From contig CALXKC010000003.1 of NCBI GenBank assembly GCA_944388775.1, positions 1 to 63,147 on the forward strand: 63,147 nucleotides of DNA. Reading direction: 5' to 3'. Shown here piece by piece: positions 28,805-36,974 of the stretch. Made by a program: the position numbers and the translations under genes. This stretch comes from an uncultured Clostridia bacterium. Its GTDB lineage: Bacteria; Bacillota; Clostridia; TANB77; CAG-508. The stretch's first letter is position 1, and the number at the start of each line of letters is the position of its first letter. The notes beneath the pieces are model-generated. The model was not told the origin of the DNA. It made no database searches and saw only the letters and a list, made by a program, of their open reading frames with translations.

Positions 28805-28817
28805 CAAGTGCAACTTG
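28805..28817 (+). promoter_or_regulatory. candidate operator between the Crp/Fnr gene and nrdD
   Basis: Inverted repeat CAAGT-GCA-ACTTG immediately followed by TATAAT (28818-28823), in the middle of the divergent intergenic region; well placed to control one or both genes. Confidence 0.4.
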
Positions 28818-28879
28818 TATAATTTAAAAATTATATATAATATTTAGACATGAAAAAAATAAAAGGAGGAACAAAAGAG

Positions 28880-31069
28880 ATGAAAATTGTAAAAAGAGAT
28901 GGACACATTGTAGACTACGACCCAGAAAAGATTAGAATAGCAATAGGAAAAGCAAATGATGAGGTTAAAGGAAAGAAAAAAGTAACTAAAGAACAAATTG
29001 AAGAGATTATTCAATATATAGAAGAATTAAATAAAAAGAGAATATTAGTTGAAGATATCCAAGACATAATTGAAGAAAAATTGATGGAATTTGATAAATA
29101 TGAATTAGCTAAAAAATATATTACATATAGATACACAAGAGAGTTAGTTAGAAAAGCAAATACAACAGACAAATCAATAAAAGAATTAATAGAAGGAGAA
29201 AATGAATACTGGAATAGTGAAAACTCAAATAAAAATGCACAAGTAGTAACAACACAAAGAGATTACTTAGCAGGAATAACAAGTACAGACATTACAAGAA
29301 GATTTTTACTTCCAGAAGAAATAGTTGAAGCACATGATAAAGGAATTATTCACTTCCATGATGCAGACTATTTTGCACAAAATGCTTTACACAATTGTGA
29401 ATTAATTAACTTAGATGACATGTTACAAAATGGAACGGCCATCAATGGAGTAATGATAGAAAAACCACATAGATTTATTACAGCTGCAACAATCGCAACT
29501 CAAATTATCTTAGCAGTTACTTCATCAAGTTATGGAGGAGCAACAGTTTCATTATCACATTTAGCACCATTTGTAAAACTAAGTTATGAAAAATACTATA
29601 AGAAATATCAAAAAAGAAATTTGAGCAAAGAAGATTGTGAAAAATTTGCAAGAGAAGATACTAGAAAAGAAGTTGAAGATGGAGTGCAGACATTTAATTA
29701 TCAAGTAAATTCAATGACAAATACAAATGGACAAGCACCATTCTTATCTGTTTGTATGTATCTTGGAGAAACAGATGAATACAAAGAAGAATTAGCTATG
29801 ATAATAGAAGAATTCTTAAAACAAAGAATACTTGGATTTAAAAATGAAAAAGGTGTATATATAACACCAGCATTTCCAAAACTTCTATATATCCTTGAAG
29901 AAGATAATATACATGAGGACAGTAAATATTGGTATCTAACAAAACTTGCTGCTGAATGTACAGCAAAGAGAATGGTTCCAGACTATATCTCAGAAAAAGT
30001 AATGAAAGAATTAAAGAAAAATGAATTAGGTGATGGTGATTGCTATCCATGTATGGGATGTAGATCATTCTTAACTCCAGACAGAACAATGAGCTTAGGA
30101 AATATTGCAAAAGCTAAAAACTATGTTGAAGGAAAAGGAAAATATTATGGAAGATTCAACCAAGGAGTTGTTACAATAAACTTACCAGATGTTGCACTTT
30201 CAGCAGATGGTGATATGGATGAGTTCTGGAAAATATTTGATGAAAGATTAGAGTTATGCCATCAAGCTCTACAAATAAGACATAAAAGATTAAGTACAGT
30301 AACAAGTGATGTAGCACCTATATTATGGCAAAATGGAGCTTTAGCAAGATTAGAAAAAGGTGAGTCAATTCACGAATTACTACATCATGGATATTCAACA
30401 ATTTCTTTAGGATATGCAGGATTATATGAATGTGTAAAAGTTATGACAGGACATTCACATACAGATAATGGAGAAGGAAAAGAATTTGGACTAAAAGTTA
30501 TGCAACACTTAAATGACATGGCTAATAAATGGAAAAAGGAAGAAGATATAGATTATTCAGTTTATGGTACACCAATAGAATCTACAACATATAAATTTGC
30601 TAAATGTTTAAAAGAAAGATTTGGAACAGTTAAAGGAATAACAGATAGAGGATATATTACAAATTCATATCATGTGCCAGTATTTGAAGAAATAGATGCA
30701 TTCTCTAAACTAAAATTAGAAAGTGAATTTCAAAAATTAAGTCCAGGTGGAGCAATTTCATATGTAGAAACACCAAATTTACAAAACAACATAGATGTAG
30801 TTGTAGAAATTATTAAATTTATCTATGATAATATTATGTATGCAGAACTTAATACTAAATCAGATTACTGTCAAAAATGTGGTTATACAGGAGAGATTTT
30901 AATTGATGATGATTTAGAATGGTATTGTCCAAATTGTGGTAATAGAGATCATAATACCTTAAATGTTGCAAGACGTACTTGTGGTTATATTGGAACTAAT
31001 TTCTGGAATAAGGGTAGAACTCAAGAAATAAAAGAGAGAGTTTTACATATAGATAATAAGGAGGCATAA
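28880..31069 (+). CDS. nrdD: anaerobic ribonucleoside-triphosphate reductase
   Basis: 729 residues. Class III glycyl-radical reductase making dNTPs without oxygen. N-terminal ATP-cone (KIVKRDGHIVDYDPEKIRIA), catalytic barrel with active-site Cys region CMGCRSFL near 395, C-terminal zinc site CQKCG...CPNCG (about 668-690) and the glycyl radical motif RRTCGYIG near 700. ATG 28880 has AAGGAGG 10 bases upstream; an earlier in-frame ATG at 28850 precedes that site and is rejected. nrdG starts 2 bases after its stop. Confidence 0.97.
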   Translation: MKIVKRDGHIVDYDPEKIRIAIGKANDEVKGKKKVTKEQIEEIIQYIEELNKKRILVEDIQDIIEEKLMEFDKYELAKKYITYRYTRELVRKANTTDKSIKELIEGENEYWNSENSNKNAQVVTTQRDYLAGITSTDITRRFLLPEEIVEAHDKGIIHFHDADYFAQNALHNCELINLDDMLQNGTAINGVMIEKPHRFITAATIATQIILAVTSSSYGGATVSLSHLAPFVKLSYEKYYKKYQKRNLSKEDCEKFAREDTRKEVEDGVQTFNYQVNSMTNTNGQAPFLSVCMYLGETDEYKEELAMIIEEFLKQRILGFKNEKGVYITPAFPKLLYILEEDNIHEDSKYWYLTKLAAECTAKRMVPDYISEKVMKELKKNELGDGDCYPCMGCRSFLTPDRTMSLGNIAKAKNYVEGKGKYYGRFNQGVVTINLPDVALSADGDMDEFWKIFDERLELCHQALQIRHKRLSTVTSDVAPILWQNGALARLEKGESIHELLHHGYSTISLGYAGLYECVKVMTGHSHTDNGEGKEFGLKVMQHLNDMANKWKKEEDIDYSVYGTPIESTTYKFAKCLKERFGTVKGITDRGYITNSYHVPVFEEIDAFSKLKLESEFQKLSPGGAISYVETPNLQNNIDVVVEIIKFIYDNIMYAELNTKSDYCQKCGYTGEILIDDDLEWYCPNCGNRDHNTLNVARRTCGYIGTNFWNKGRTQEIKERVLHIDNKEA

Positions 31070-31071
31070 TT

Positions 31072-31563
31072 ATGAGATACAATCTAATTAGAAAAATGGA
31101 TATTTCAAATGGACCAGGAGTAAGAGTATCTATATTTATGCAAGGATGTCAATTCCATTGTAAAAATTGTTTTAATCCTGAAACTTGGGACTTTGAAGGT
31201 GGTAAAGAATTTACTGATGATACGGTTAATAAAGTATTAGATTTATGTGATAGAGATGAAATAAAAGGGTTATCTATATTAGGTGGTGAGCCTATGAATC
31301 CGTTAAACATAGAAGGTACTACAAAACTTGCAAAAGCTTTTAAAGAAAAATATCCAAATAAAAATCTATGGGTATGGTCAGGATATAATTTTGAAAAAGA
31401 TTTAAAAGATAAAGAAGTTTTAAACTATGTTGATGTATTAGTAGATGGAACATATCATGATGAATTACATTCTCCTATTTTAAAATGGAAGGGTTCATCA
31501 AATCAAAGAGTTATAGATATTCCAAAGTCATTAAAAGAGCATGAAACAGTTATATTAGAATAA
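31072..31563 (+). CDS. nrdG: anaerobic ribonucleotide reductase activating protein
   Basis: 163 residues. A radical-SAM activase that generates the NrdD glycyl radical. Cluster motif MQGCQFHCKNC near residue 26 and SAM-binding LGGEP near 75. Its ribosome site AAGGAGG lies inside the last codons of nrdD, so the pair is translationally coupled. Confidence 0.96.
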   Translation: MRYNLIRKMDISNGPGVRVSIFMQGCQFHCKNCFNPETWDFEGGKEFTDDTVNKVLDLCDRDEIKGLSILGGEPMNPLNIEGTTKLAKAFKEKYPNKNLWVWSGYNFEKDLKDKEVLNYVDVLVDGTYHDELHSPILKWKGSSNQRVIDIPKSLKEHETVILE

Positions 31564-31595
31564 ATCTTAATTTATAAAAGATAACATTTTGACGA

Positions 31596-31626
31596 GCAAG
31601 TAGTTAGTTGATAATTACTTGCTTTT
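31596..31626 (+). terminator. nrdDG terminator
   Basis: A 10-bp stem GCAAGTAGTT/AATTACTTGC (one wobble) followed by TTTT. Confidence 0.75.
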
Positions 31627-31659
31627 GTGTTAGAGTATATAAAAAAGGAAGAATGTAAA

Positions 31660-32307
31660 ATGAAAGAAAATATAAAAAAGTTTATGAAAACGAATTTAAA
31701 ATGGATAATATTATTTATATGTTTAATAGGATTCCTTGCTTTAGCAGAAGATGTATTTAATAAAGAAATAATGAATGGAGATATAATAGGATATAATTTA
31801 GTATCATATTTAATATCTGATTCTATAACACCAATAGTAAAATTTATTACTAATTTGGGAGGAACTATATGTTTAGTTTCAGTAGCGGCAATATTATTTA
31901 TTATAATAAAAAATAAAAAAATAGGTATTGCAATTTGGATTAACTTAATAGTTGTAGCAGTATTAAATGTTATACTAAAAGGCATTTTACAAAGACCTAG
32001 ACCAACCGAATATAGAATTATAAATGAAAGTGGATATAGTTTTCCATCAGGACATTCAATGGTAAGCATGGCTTTTTATGGATTCATAATATATTTAGCT
32101 TTTAAATATATAAAAAATAAGTATTTAAAATGGGGAATAATAATATTACTAGGAATTCTAATCGGTTTAATTGGAATGAGTAGAATTTATCTAGGAGTTC
32201 ACTATACAAGTGATGTTCTAGCAGGTTTTCTAGTCTCAATTTCATATTTGATTATTTACATTGCAATAATAAATAAGGTTTTATTAAATAATAATAAAGA
32301 TTTGTAA
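31660..32307 (+). CDS. PAP2-family phosphatase (BcrC-like)
   Basis: 215 residues with about six membrane helices. The three PAP2 motifs are clear: KGILQRPRP (KX6RP), FPSGHS, and SRIYLGVHYTSDVLAG (SRX5HX3D). Such enzymes dephosphorylate undecaprenyl pyrophosphate or phosphatidate at the membrane; BcrC-type members confer bacitracin resistance. ATG 31660 fits AAGGAAG. It heads a tight four-gene run with a GNAT gene and a BceRS-like two-component system, which supports an envelope-stress role (inference). Confidence 0.87.
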   Translation: MKENIKKFMKTNLKWIILFICLIGFLALAEDVFNKEIMNGDIIGYNLVSYLISDSITPIVKFITNLGGTICLVSVAAILFIIIKNKKIGIAIWINLIVVAVLNVILKGILQRPRPTEYRIINESGYSFPSGHSMVSMAFYGFIIYLAFKYIKNKYLKWGIIILLGILIGLIGMSRIYLGVHYTSDVLAGFLVSISYLIIYIAIINKVLLNNNKDL

Positions 32308-32332
32308 AAAACTGAATTTAAGGAGGAAGAAT

Positions 32333-32845
32333 ATGGTAGAAATCAGACAAGAAAATAAAAATGATTATGAAGAAATATATAATGTTGTAAAAACAGCATT
32401 TGAAACTGCAGAACATAGTGACGGAAATGAACAAGACTTAGTAGTGGCTTTAAGAAATAGTGATAGTTTTATTCCGGAATTATCACTAGTTGCAATAAAA
32501 GACAATAAAATTGTAGGACATATTTTATTTACAAAAATAAAAATAGGAAACCATGAAGAATTAGCCTTAGCACCACTTGCGGTATTACCAGAATACCAAA
32601 AACAAGGAATAGGAAGCAAACTAATACAACAAGGTCATAAAATAGCTAAAGAATTAGGATACCATTATTCTATTGTTTTAGGAAGTGAAACATATTATCC
32701 AAAGTTTGGATATGTTCCAGCAATACAATATGGAATAAAAGCACCTTTTGAAGTATCTAATGAAAACTTTATGGCTATAAAACTAAATGACACAGATGCA
32801 GAAATAAAAGGCACTGTTCAATATGCAAAAGAATTTGGAATATAA
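32333..32845 (+). CDS. GNAT acetyltransferase (YhbS-like)
   Basis: 170 residues. The acetyl-CoA-binding block LAPLAVLPEYQKQGIGSKLI (motif A, Q/RxxGxG/A near 95) and YYPKFGYVPA near 125 match the YhbS/COG3153 branch. The substrate is unknown. AAGGAGGAAG lies before the ATG, 25 bases after the PAP2 gene and 14 bases before the response regulator, so it is co-transcribed. Confidence 0.85.
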   Translation: MVEIRQENKNDYEEIYNVVKTAFETAEHSDGNEQDLVVALRNSDSFIPELSLVAIKDNKIVGHILFTKIKIGNHEELALAPLAVLPEYQKQGIGSKLIQQGHKIAKELGYHYSIVLGSETYYPKFGYVPAIQYGIKAPFEVSNENFMAIKLNDTDAEIKGTVQYAKEFGI

Positions 32846-32859
32846 ATAGGAGGAATAAA

Positions 32860-33531
32860 ATGCAAAAAATTCTAATAGTCGAAGATGATAAAAAATTAAG
32901 ACAAGAACTTGAAACATTTTTGAATAAAAATGGATTTCAAGCAAAAGGATTAGAAAAATTTGATGATACTATACAAGATATATTAAATGAAAACGCAGAT
33001 TTAGTATTGTTAGATATAAATCTGCCATATGCAGATGGAGAATTTGTATGTAAGGAAGTAAGAAAATTATCAAATGTACCTATTATCATGGTAACAAGTA
33101 GAGATAATGAAATTGATGAATTAATGAGCCTAAATTACGGAGCAGACCAATATGTAACAAAACCATATAACATTCAAATATTACTTGCTAAAATAACAGG
33201 ATTATTAAAAAGAAATGAAAACTCAGGAAGAAATCCAGAAAAAATTGATTGTAATGGATTTATATTAAATGTAGCAGAAAGAGTAATAGAAAAAGATAAC
33301 AAAAAGATTGACTTGACAAAAAATGAGTATAGCATTTTGTATTATTTAAGTACTCATAAAGAAAAAGTTGTATCAAGAGATGAAATCATGGACTACTTAT
33401 GGGAAAGTGAAGAATTTATTGATGATAATACACTAAATGTAAATATAAAAAGGTTAAGAACAAAGTTAGAAGAATTAGGAGTAAAAGATAAAATAGAAAC
33501 AAAAAGAGGACAGGGGTATTTATTAAAATGA
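32860..33531 (+). CDS. OmpR/BceR-type response regulator
   Basis: 223 residues. Receiver domain with acidic pocket EDD (residues 7-9), phospho-acceptor Asp in LVLLDINLP near 52, conserved Lys in VTKPYN near 101; C-terminal winged-helix Trans_reg_C domain with LTKNEYSILYYL and KRGQGYLL. It overlaps the kinase gene by 4 bases (ATGA), typical of a coupled pair. Confidence 0.93.
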   Translation: MQKILIVEDDKKLRQELETFLNKNGFQAKGLEKFDDTIQDILNENADLVLLDINLPYADGEFVCKEVRKLSNVPIIMVTSRDNEIDELMSLNYGADQYVTKPYNIQILLAKITGLLKRNENSGRNPEKIDCNGFILNVAERVIEKDNKKIDLTKNEYSILYYLSTHKEKVVSRDEIMDYLWESEEFIDDNTLNVNIKRLRTKLEELGVKDKIETKRGQGYLLK

Positions 33532-34541
33532 AATTTAGAGATTTTATAAAAGACAAGATATTGCTAATTGTAACCGTAATATTAGCTCTAATCAGTATAG
33601 AAATATTATTACTTGCTTATAATATTGGAATAATCGCACAAATATATATTGCTATAATAATCATTTTAGTAGTAAGTATTTCAATTTTTGTAGAATATAA
33701 AAACAAGCAACATTTTTATAATCAACTAAAAACAAACATGGACGAATTAAATGAAAAATATTTAATCTCAGAAATTATCAAGACACCAAACTTTATAGAA
33801 GGAAAAATTTTGAAAGAAACAATACAAGACACTGGAAAGTCTATGCTAGAAAACGTGAACTACTATAAAAATATTCAAGAAGAATACAAAGAATATATTG
33901 AATTATGGATTCATGAAGTAAAAATACCAATAGCTGCAAGTAAAATGATTATTGAAAACAATAAAAATGCTATAACAAAAAGCATTGATGAAGAATTAGA
34001 TAAAGTGGAAAATTACATAGAGCAAGCACTATTTTATGCAAGAAGTAATGCAGTAGAAAAAGATTATATAATAAATAAAACTAATTTAAAAGAAATAGTA
34101 TCAGGTAGCATTCTAAAAAATAAAACTACATTACTTAATGAAAAAGTAGCATTGGAGTTAAAAGATATTGAGCAAGAAGTATATACAGATAGTAAATGGG
34201 CAACATTTATAATCAACCAAATCATACAAAATGCTATTAAGTATTCTAAAAAAGAAAACAAAAAAATAGAGATATATTCTAAAACAAAGAATGATAAAGT
34301 AATTCTATACATAAAAGATAACGGAATTGGTATAAAAAAAGGCGAAATAACAAGAGTATTTGAAAGAGGATTTACAGGAGAAAATGGAAGAATTGTTGGA
34401 CAAAAATCAACTGGCATCGGTTTATATTTATGCAAAAAGTTATGTGATAAATTAGGTCTTGGTATAGAACTAAATTCAGAAAAGGATATAGGAACAGAGG
34501 TAAGAATTATTTTCCCTAAAAATAGTTATACAACATTTTAA
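33528..34541 (+). CDS. BceS-like intramembrane-sensing histidine kinase
   Basis: 337 residues. Two closely spaced N-terminal membrane helices (about 12-30 and 34-54) with almost no external loop, as in BceS-type kinases that sense through a partner ABC transporter. Phospho-His in ELWIHEVKIPIAA near 128, N box NQIIQNAIKYS near 229, G1 DNGIGI near 266, and G2 STGIGLYL near 300. The usual partner BceAB transporter is not in the window; instead a PAP2 phosphatase is upstream. Confidence 0.9.
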   Translation: MKFRDFIKDKILLIVTVILALISIEILLLAYNIGIIAQIYIAIIIILVVSISIFVEYKNKQHFYNQLKTNMDELNEKYLISEIIKTPNFIEGKILKETIQDTGKSMLENVNYYKNIQEEYKEYIELWIHEVKIPIAASKMIIENNKNAITKSIDEELDKVENYIEQALFYARSNAVEKDYIINKTNLKEIVSGSILKNKTTLLNEKVALELKDIEQEVYTDSKWATFIINQIIQNAIKYSKKENKKIEIYSKTKNDKVILYIKDNGIGIKKGEITRVFERGFTGENGRIVGQKSTGIGLYLCKKLCDKLGLGIELNSEKDIGTEVRIIFPKNSYTTF

Positions 34542-34636
34542 TATGTATAAGTTCCAAAAAATACATAACACAATTGATTTTTTTGAACTTATCAATAATA
34601 TTATGACAATATAAAGATTAAAGCAGGTGATAATAA

Positions 34637-35143
34637 ATGATTTATACAACACATTACAAATCTCCAATAGGAGACTTATTACTAGCAAGTAAGGATAACA
34701 AACTAATAGGATTATGGATTGAAGGACAAAAATACTATATGTCTAATTTTTTAGAAGAAATGAAAGAAAATGATAATGATAAAACATTACTTAAAGCAAA
34801 GAAATGGTTAGACAGATATTTTGGCAACGAAAAACCAAACATAAACGAATTAGAACTAAATCCTATTGGAAGTAAATTTAGACAAGCAGTTTGGAAAATA
34901 TTATGTGATATACCATATGGTAAAGTGACTACATACAAAAAAATTGCTGAAGAAATTGCAAAACAAAAAGGAATTAATAAAATGTCAGCACAAGCAGTCG
35001 GAGGAGCTGTTGGACACAATCCAATTTCAATAATAATTCCATGTCATAGAGTTGTAGGAACAAATGGAGATTTAACTGGATATGCAGGTGGGTTAGATAA
35101 AAAAATATATTTATTAGAACATGAAAAAAACAGTGATATGTAA
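34637..35143 (+). CDS. ogt: methylated-DNA-[protein]-cysteine S-methyltransferase
   Basis: 168 residues. A suicide repair protein removing O6-alkyl groups from guanine. Active-site IPCHRVVG near 135, helix-turn-helix segment IPYGKVTTYKKIAEEI, and C-terminal GYAGGLDKKIYLLEHE are canonical. GCAGGTGAT precedes the ATG. It stands alone after the two-component genes. Confidence 0.95.
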   Translation: MIYTTHYKSPIGDLLLASKDNKLIGLWIEGQKYYMSNFLEEMKENDNDKTLLKAKKWLDRYFGNEKPNINELELNPIGSKFRQAVWKILCDIPYGKVTTYKKIAEEIAKQKGINKMSAQAVGGAVGHNPISIIIPCHRVVGTNGDLTGYAGGLDKKIYLLEHEKNSDM

Positions 35144-35162
35144 AATATCAAAAAAGTATTGA

Positions 35163-35447
35163 CTTAGAGTAAACTCTAAAGGACAAGAATTAAAAGGAAA
35201 AGTTGCAGTAAAATTATCAACAGGAGAAGCGGGAGGACATTATTTCTTAAATCCAAATTTAATAAAAGACCTAATTCATAAAGTAAATGGAACAATTGTA
35301 GAATGTAATACTGCATATAGTGGAAAAACGAGCATACAAATAGATAGTTTAATGACAGTATTGGGAAATAATATATTTAAGAATAAAAAGGTATTTAGTC
35401 AAAATCAAAGGAAATGTTTAAAAAGCACTGGCTCAATTCCTACATAA
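35163..35447 (+). pseudogene. fragment resembling a DUF362 protein
   Basis: The open frame begins right after a TGA and has no start codon. It reads KGKVAVKLSTGEAGGHYFL then NPNLIKDLIHKVNGTIVECN, which resembles the N-terminal part of DUF362 (Fe-S associated) proteins; homology weakens after about 60 residues and the frame stops at 35445. Both ends are therefore missing: a decayed remnant. Confidence 0.5.
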
Positions 35448-35638
35448 TTCCAATATGGAATAATAGTAATTTAGATGAAGTATTACTAGATTTGAAACTA
35501 ATAAACAAATTACCAAACAATAAAGAGAAAGGCAGAGTATATAGAGGATTATTCCCAACAAACAAAGGAGAATCTGACAAGCAACATATAAGTTATATGA
35601 TATTATTTAAACAATTCCAGAAGGAACGTGTAACATAA
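35414..35638 (+). CDS. short ORF, unknown, probably a gene fragment
   Basis: 74 residues (KKHWLNSYIIPIWNNSNLDE... NKEKGRVYRGLFPTNKGESD). The amino-acid pattern looks genuinely coding, but AAAGGA abuts the ATG, it overlaps the DUF362 remnant in another frame, and no family is recognised. Likely the remains of a larger gene. Confidence 0.3.
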   Translation: MFKKHWLNSYIIPIWNNSNLDEVLLDLKLINKLPNNKEKGRVYRGLFPTNKGESDKQHISYMILFKQFQKERVT

Positions 35639-35671
35639 AAGCCTTATCAAAATTTGAAAGGAGAATAAATC

Positions 35672-35839
35672 ATGCGGATTGATATGCCAAAAAAAGCAAA
35701 AAAGAAATCAAAAGGAGTAGTATATTCTCATGAAGAAATCAAAAAAGAAGCAGCAGAATTGGAAAGTAATTTGAGAATAAGAATAGCAGAAATAGAAAGA
35801 ATTGAAAGAAATCGCAAACCAGATTTCAGACGAAGATGA
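35672..35839 (+). CDS. small basic protein, unknown
   Basis: 55 residues: a Lys-rich start (MPKKAKKKSKG), a helical Glu/Ile middle, and an Arg-rich end (PDFRRR). GAAAGGAGAA lies 8 bases before the ATG. Codon 2 is CGG. It resembles small accessory proteins of mobile DNA only in general character; a hairpin at 35865 follows. Confidence 0.4.
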   Translation: MRIDMPKKAKKKSKGVVYSHEEIKKEAAELESNLRIRIAEIERIERNRKPDFRRR

Positions 35840-35864
35840 GCTAATTTGATGGCTATCAATTAAA

Positions 35865-35900
35865 AACACATAAAATTGAATGTATTCATTTTTATGTGTT
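35865..35900 (+). terminator. hairpin after the small basic ORF
   Basis: An 11-bp stem AACACATAAAA/TTTTATGTGTT. The interval from here to yebC (36235) holds only this, a second terminator and a promoter. Confidence 0.6.
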
Positions 35901-35982
35901 CTTATATTAATTTATTTATTGTGATATAGTTGATTATACACCTGTTAAAATAAGTTTATAATCAGACAAATAACAAGTTATC

Positions 35983-36015
35983 AAAGAAATCTAATAAAAA
36001 TTTAGGTTTCTTTTT
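35983..36015 (+). terminator. second hairpin terminator upstream of yebC
   Basis: A 10-bp stem AAAGAAATCT/AGGTTTCTTT (one wobble) followed by TTTAATT. No gene lies directly before it, so it probably belonged to a deleted gene. Confidence 0.55.
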
Positions 36016-36088
36016 AATTACTACAAAATAAAAGTTTATAATAAATGATATAATTTATAAAGAAATTAAACTAATTGTCGGAAAAAAA

Positions 36089-36117
36089 TTGACGAAAAAT
36101 TGACTTTATCCTACAAT
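36089..36117 (+). promoter_or_regulatory. sigma-A-type promoter for yebC
   Basis: TTGACG (36089-36094), 17-bp spacer, TACAAT (36112-36117). Confidence 0.55.
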
Positions 36118-36234
36118 TTATAAAAAATACTACACAAACTAAAAAAAGTATGATAAAATATTTTAGAATTAACAAATTACTAAATTTGCTAAAAACAATA
36201 TAAATAAAAACAAAAACAAAGGGAGGAATAAAAA

Positions 36235-36954
36235 ATGTCAGGACACAGTAAATGGCATAACATACAAGCCAAAAAAGGAAAAGCAGACGCAGCAAGAGGA
36301 AAAATATTCACAAAACTAGGAAGAGAATTATTAATAGCAGTAAAAGAAGGTGGACCAGACCCAGCAGGAAACTCAAAATTAAAAAATGTAATAGCAAAAT
36401 GTAAAGCAGCAAACATGCCAAACGACACAATAAATAATGCAATAAGAAAAGCATCAACAAGCAATGAAAACTATGAAGAAATAACATACGAAGGATATGG
36501 ACCAAATGGAGTAGCAGTAATTGTAGAAGCTGCAACAGATAATAAAAATAGAACAGCAGCAGACGTAAGACATGCATTTGACAAATCAGGAGGGAACTTA
36601 GGAACAACAGGATGCGTATCATATATGTTCAATAAAAAAGGAGTATTAGTAATAGAAAAAGCCTCAACTGATATGGACGAAGACGAATTAATGATGCTTG
36701 CATTAGATGCAGGAGCAGAAGATTTTGTTGCATCAGAAGAAATATATGAAATTACAACAGACCCAGCAGATTTTTCAGCAGTACGTGAAAAACTTGAAGA
36801 AGCAGGTCTTGAATTCTTAGAAGCAGAAGTACAAATGGTACCAACAACAACAGTTAGTCTTGATGAAAAAGGTGTAGAAAAAATGGAAAGATTAATAGAA
36901 AGACTAGAAGACTTAGATGATGTTTCTAATATATATCACAACTGGGAAGAATAA
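36235..36954 (+). CDS. yebC: YebC/PmpR-family protein
   Basis: 239 residues. The start [20 protein letters not shown] and the block [20 protein letters not shown] are diagnostic. The family was long annotated as transcription regulators; members have since been linked to translation of proline-rich stretches. Three-domain length is complete. GGGAGGAA lies before the ATG. The next gene begins 20 bases later. Confidence 0.96.
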   Translation: MSGHSKWHNIQAKKGKADAARGKIFTKLGRELLIAVKEGGPDPAGNSKLKNVIAKCKAANMPNDTINNAIRKASTSNENYEEITYEGYGPNGVAVIVEAATDNKNRTAADVRHAFDKSGGNLGTTGCVSYMFNKKGVLVIEKASTDMDEDELMMLALDAGAEDFVASEEIYEITTDPADFSAVREKLEEAGLEFLEAEVQMVPTTTVSLDEKGVEKMERLIERLEDLDDVSNIYHNWEE

Positions 36955-36974
36955 AATTAATGTTGGAGGTAACT

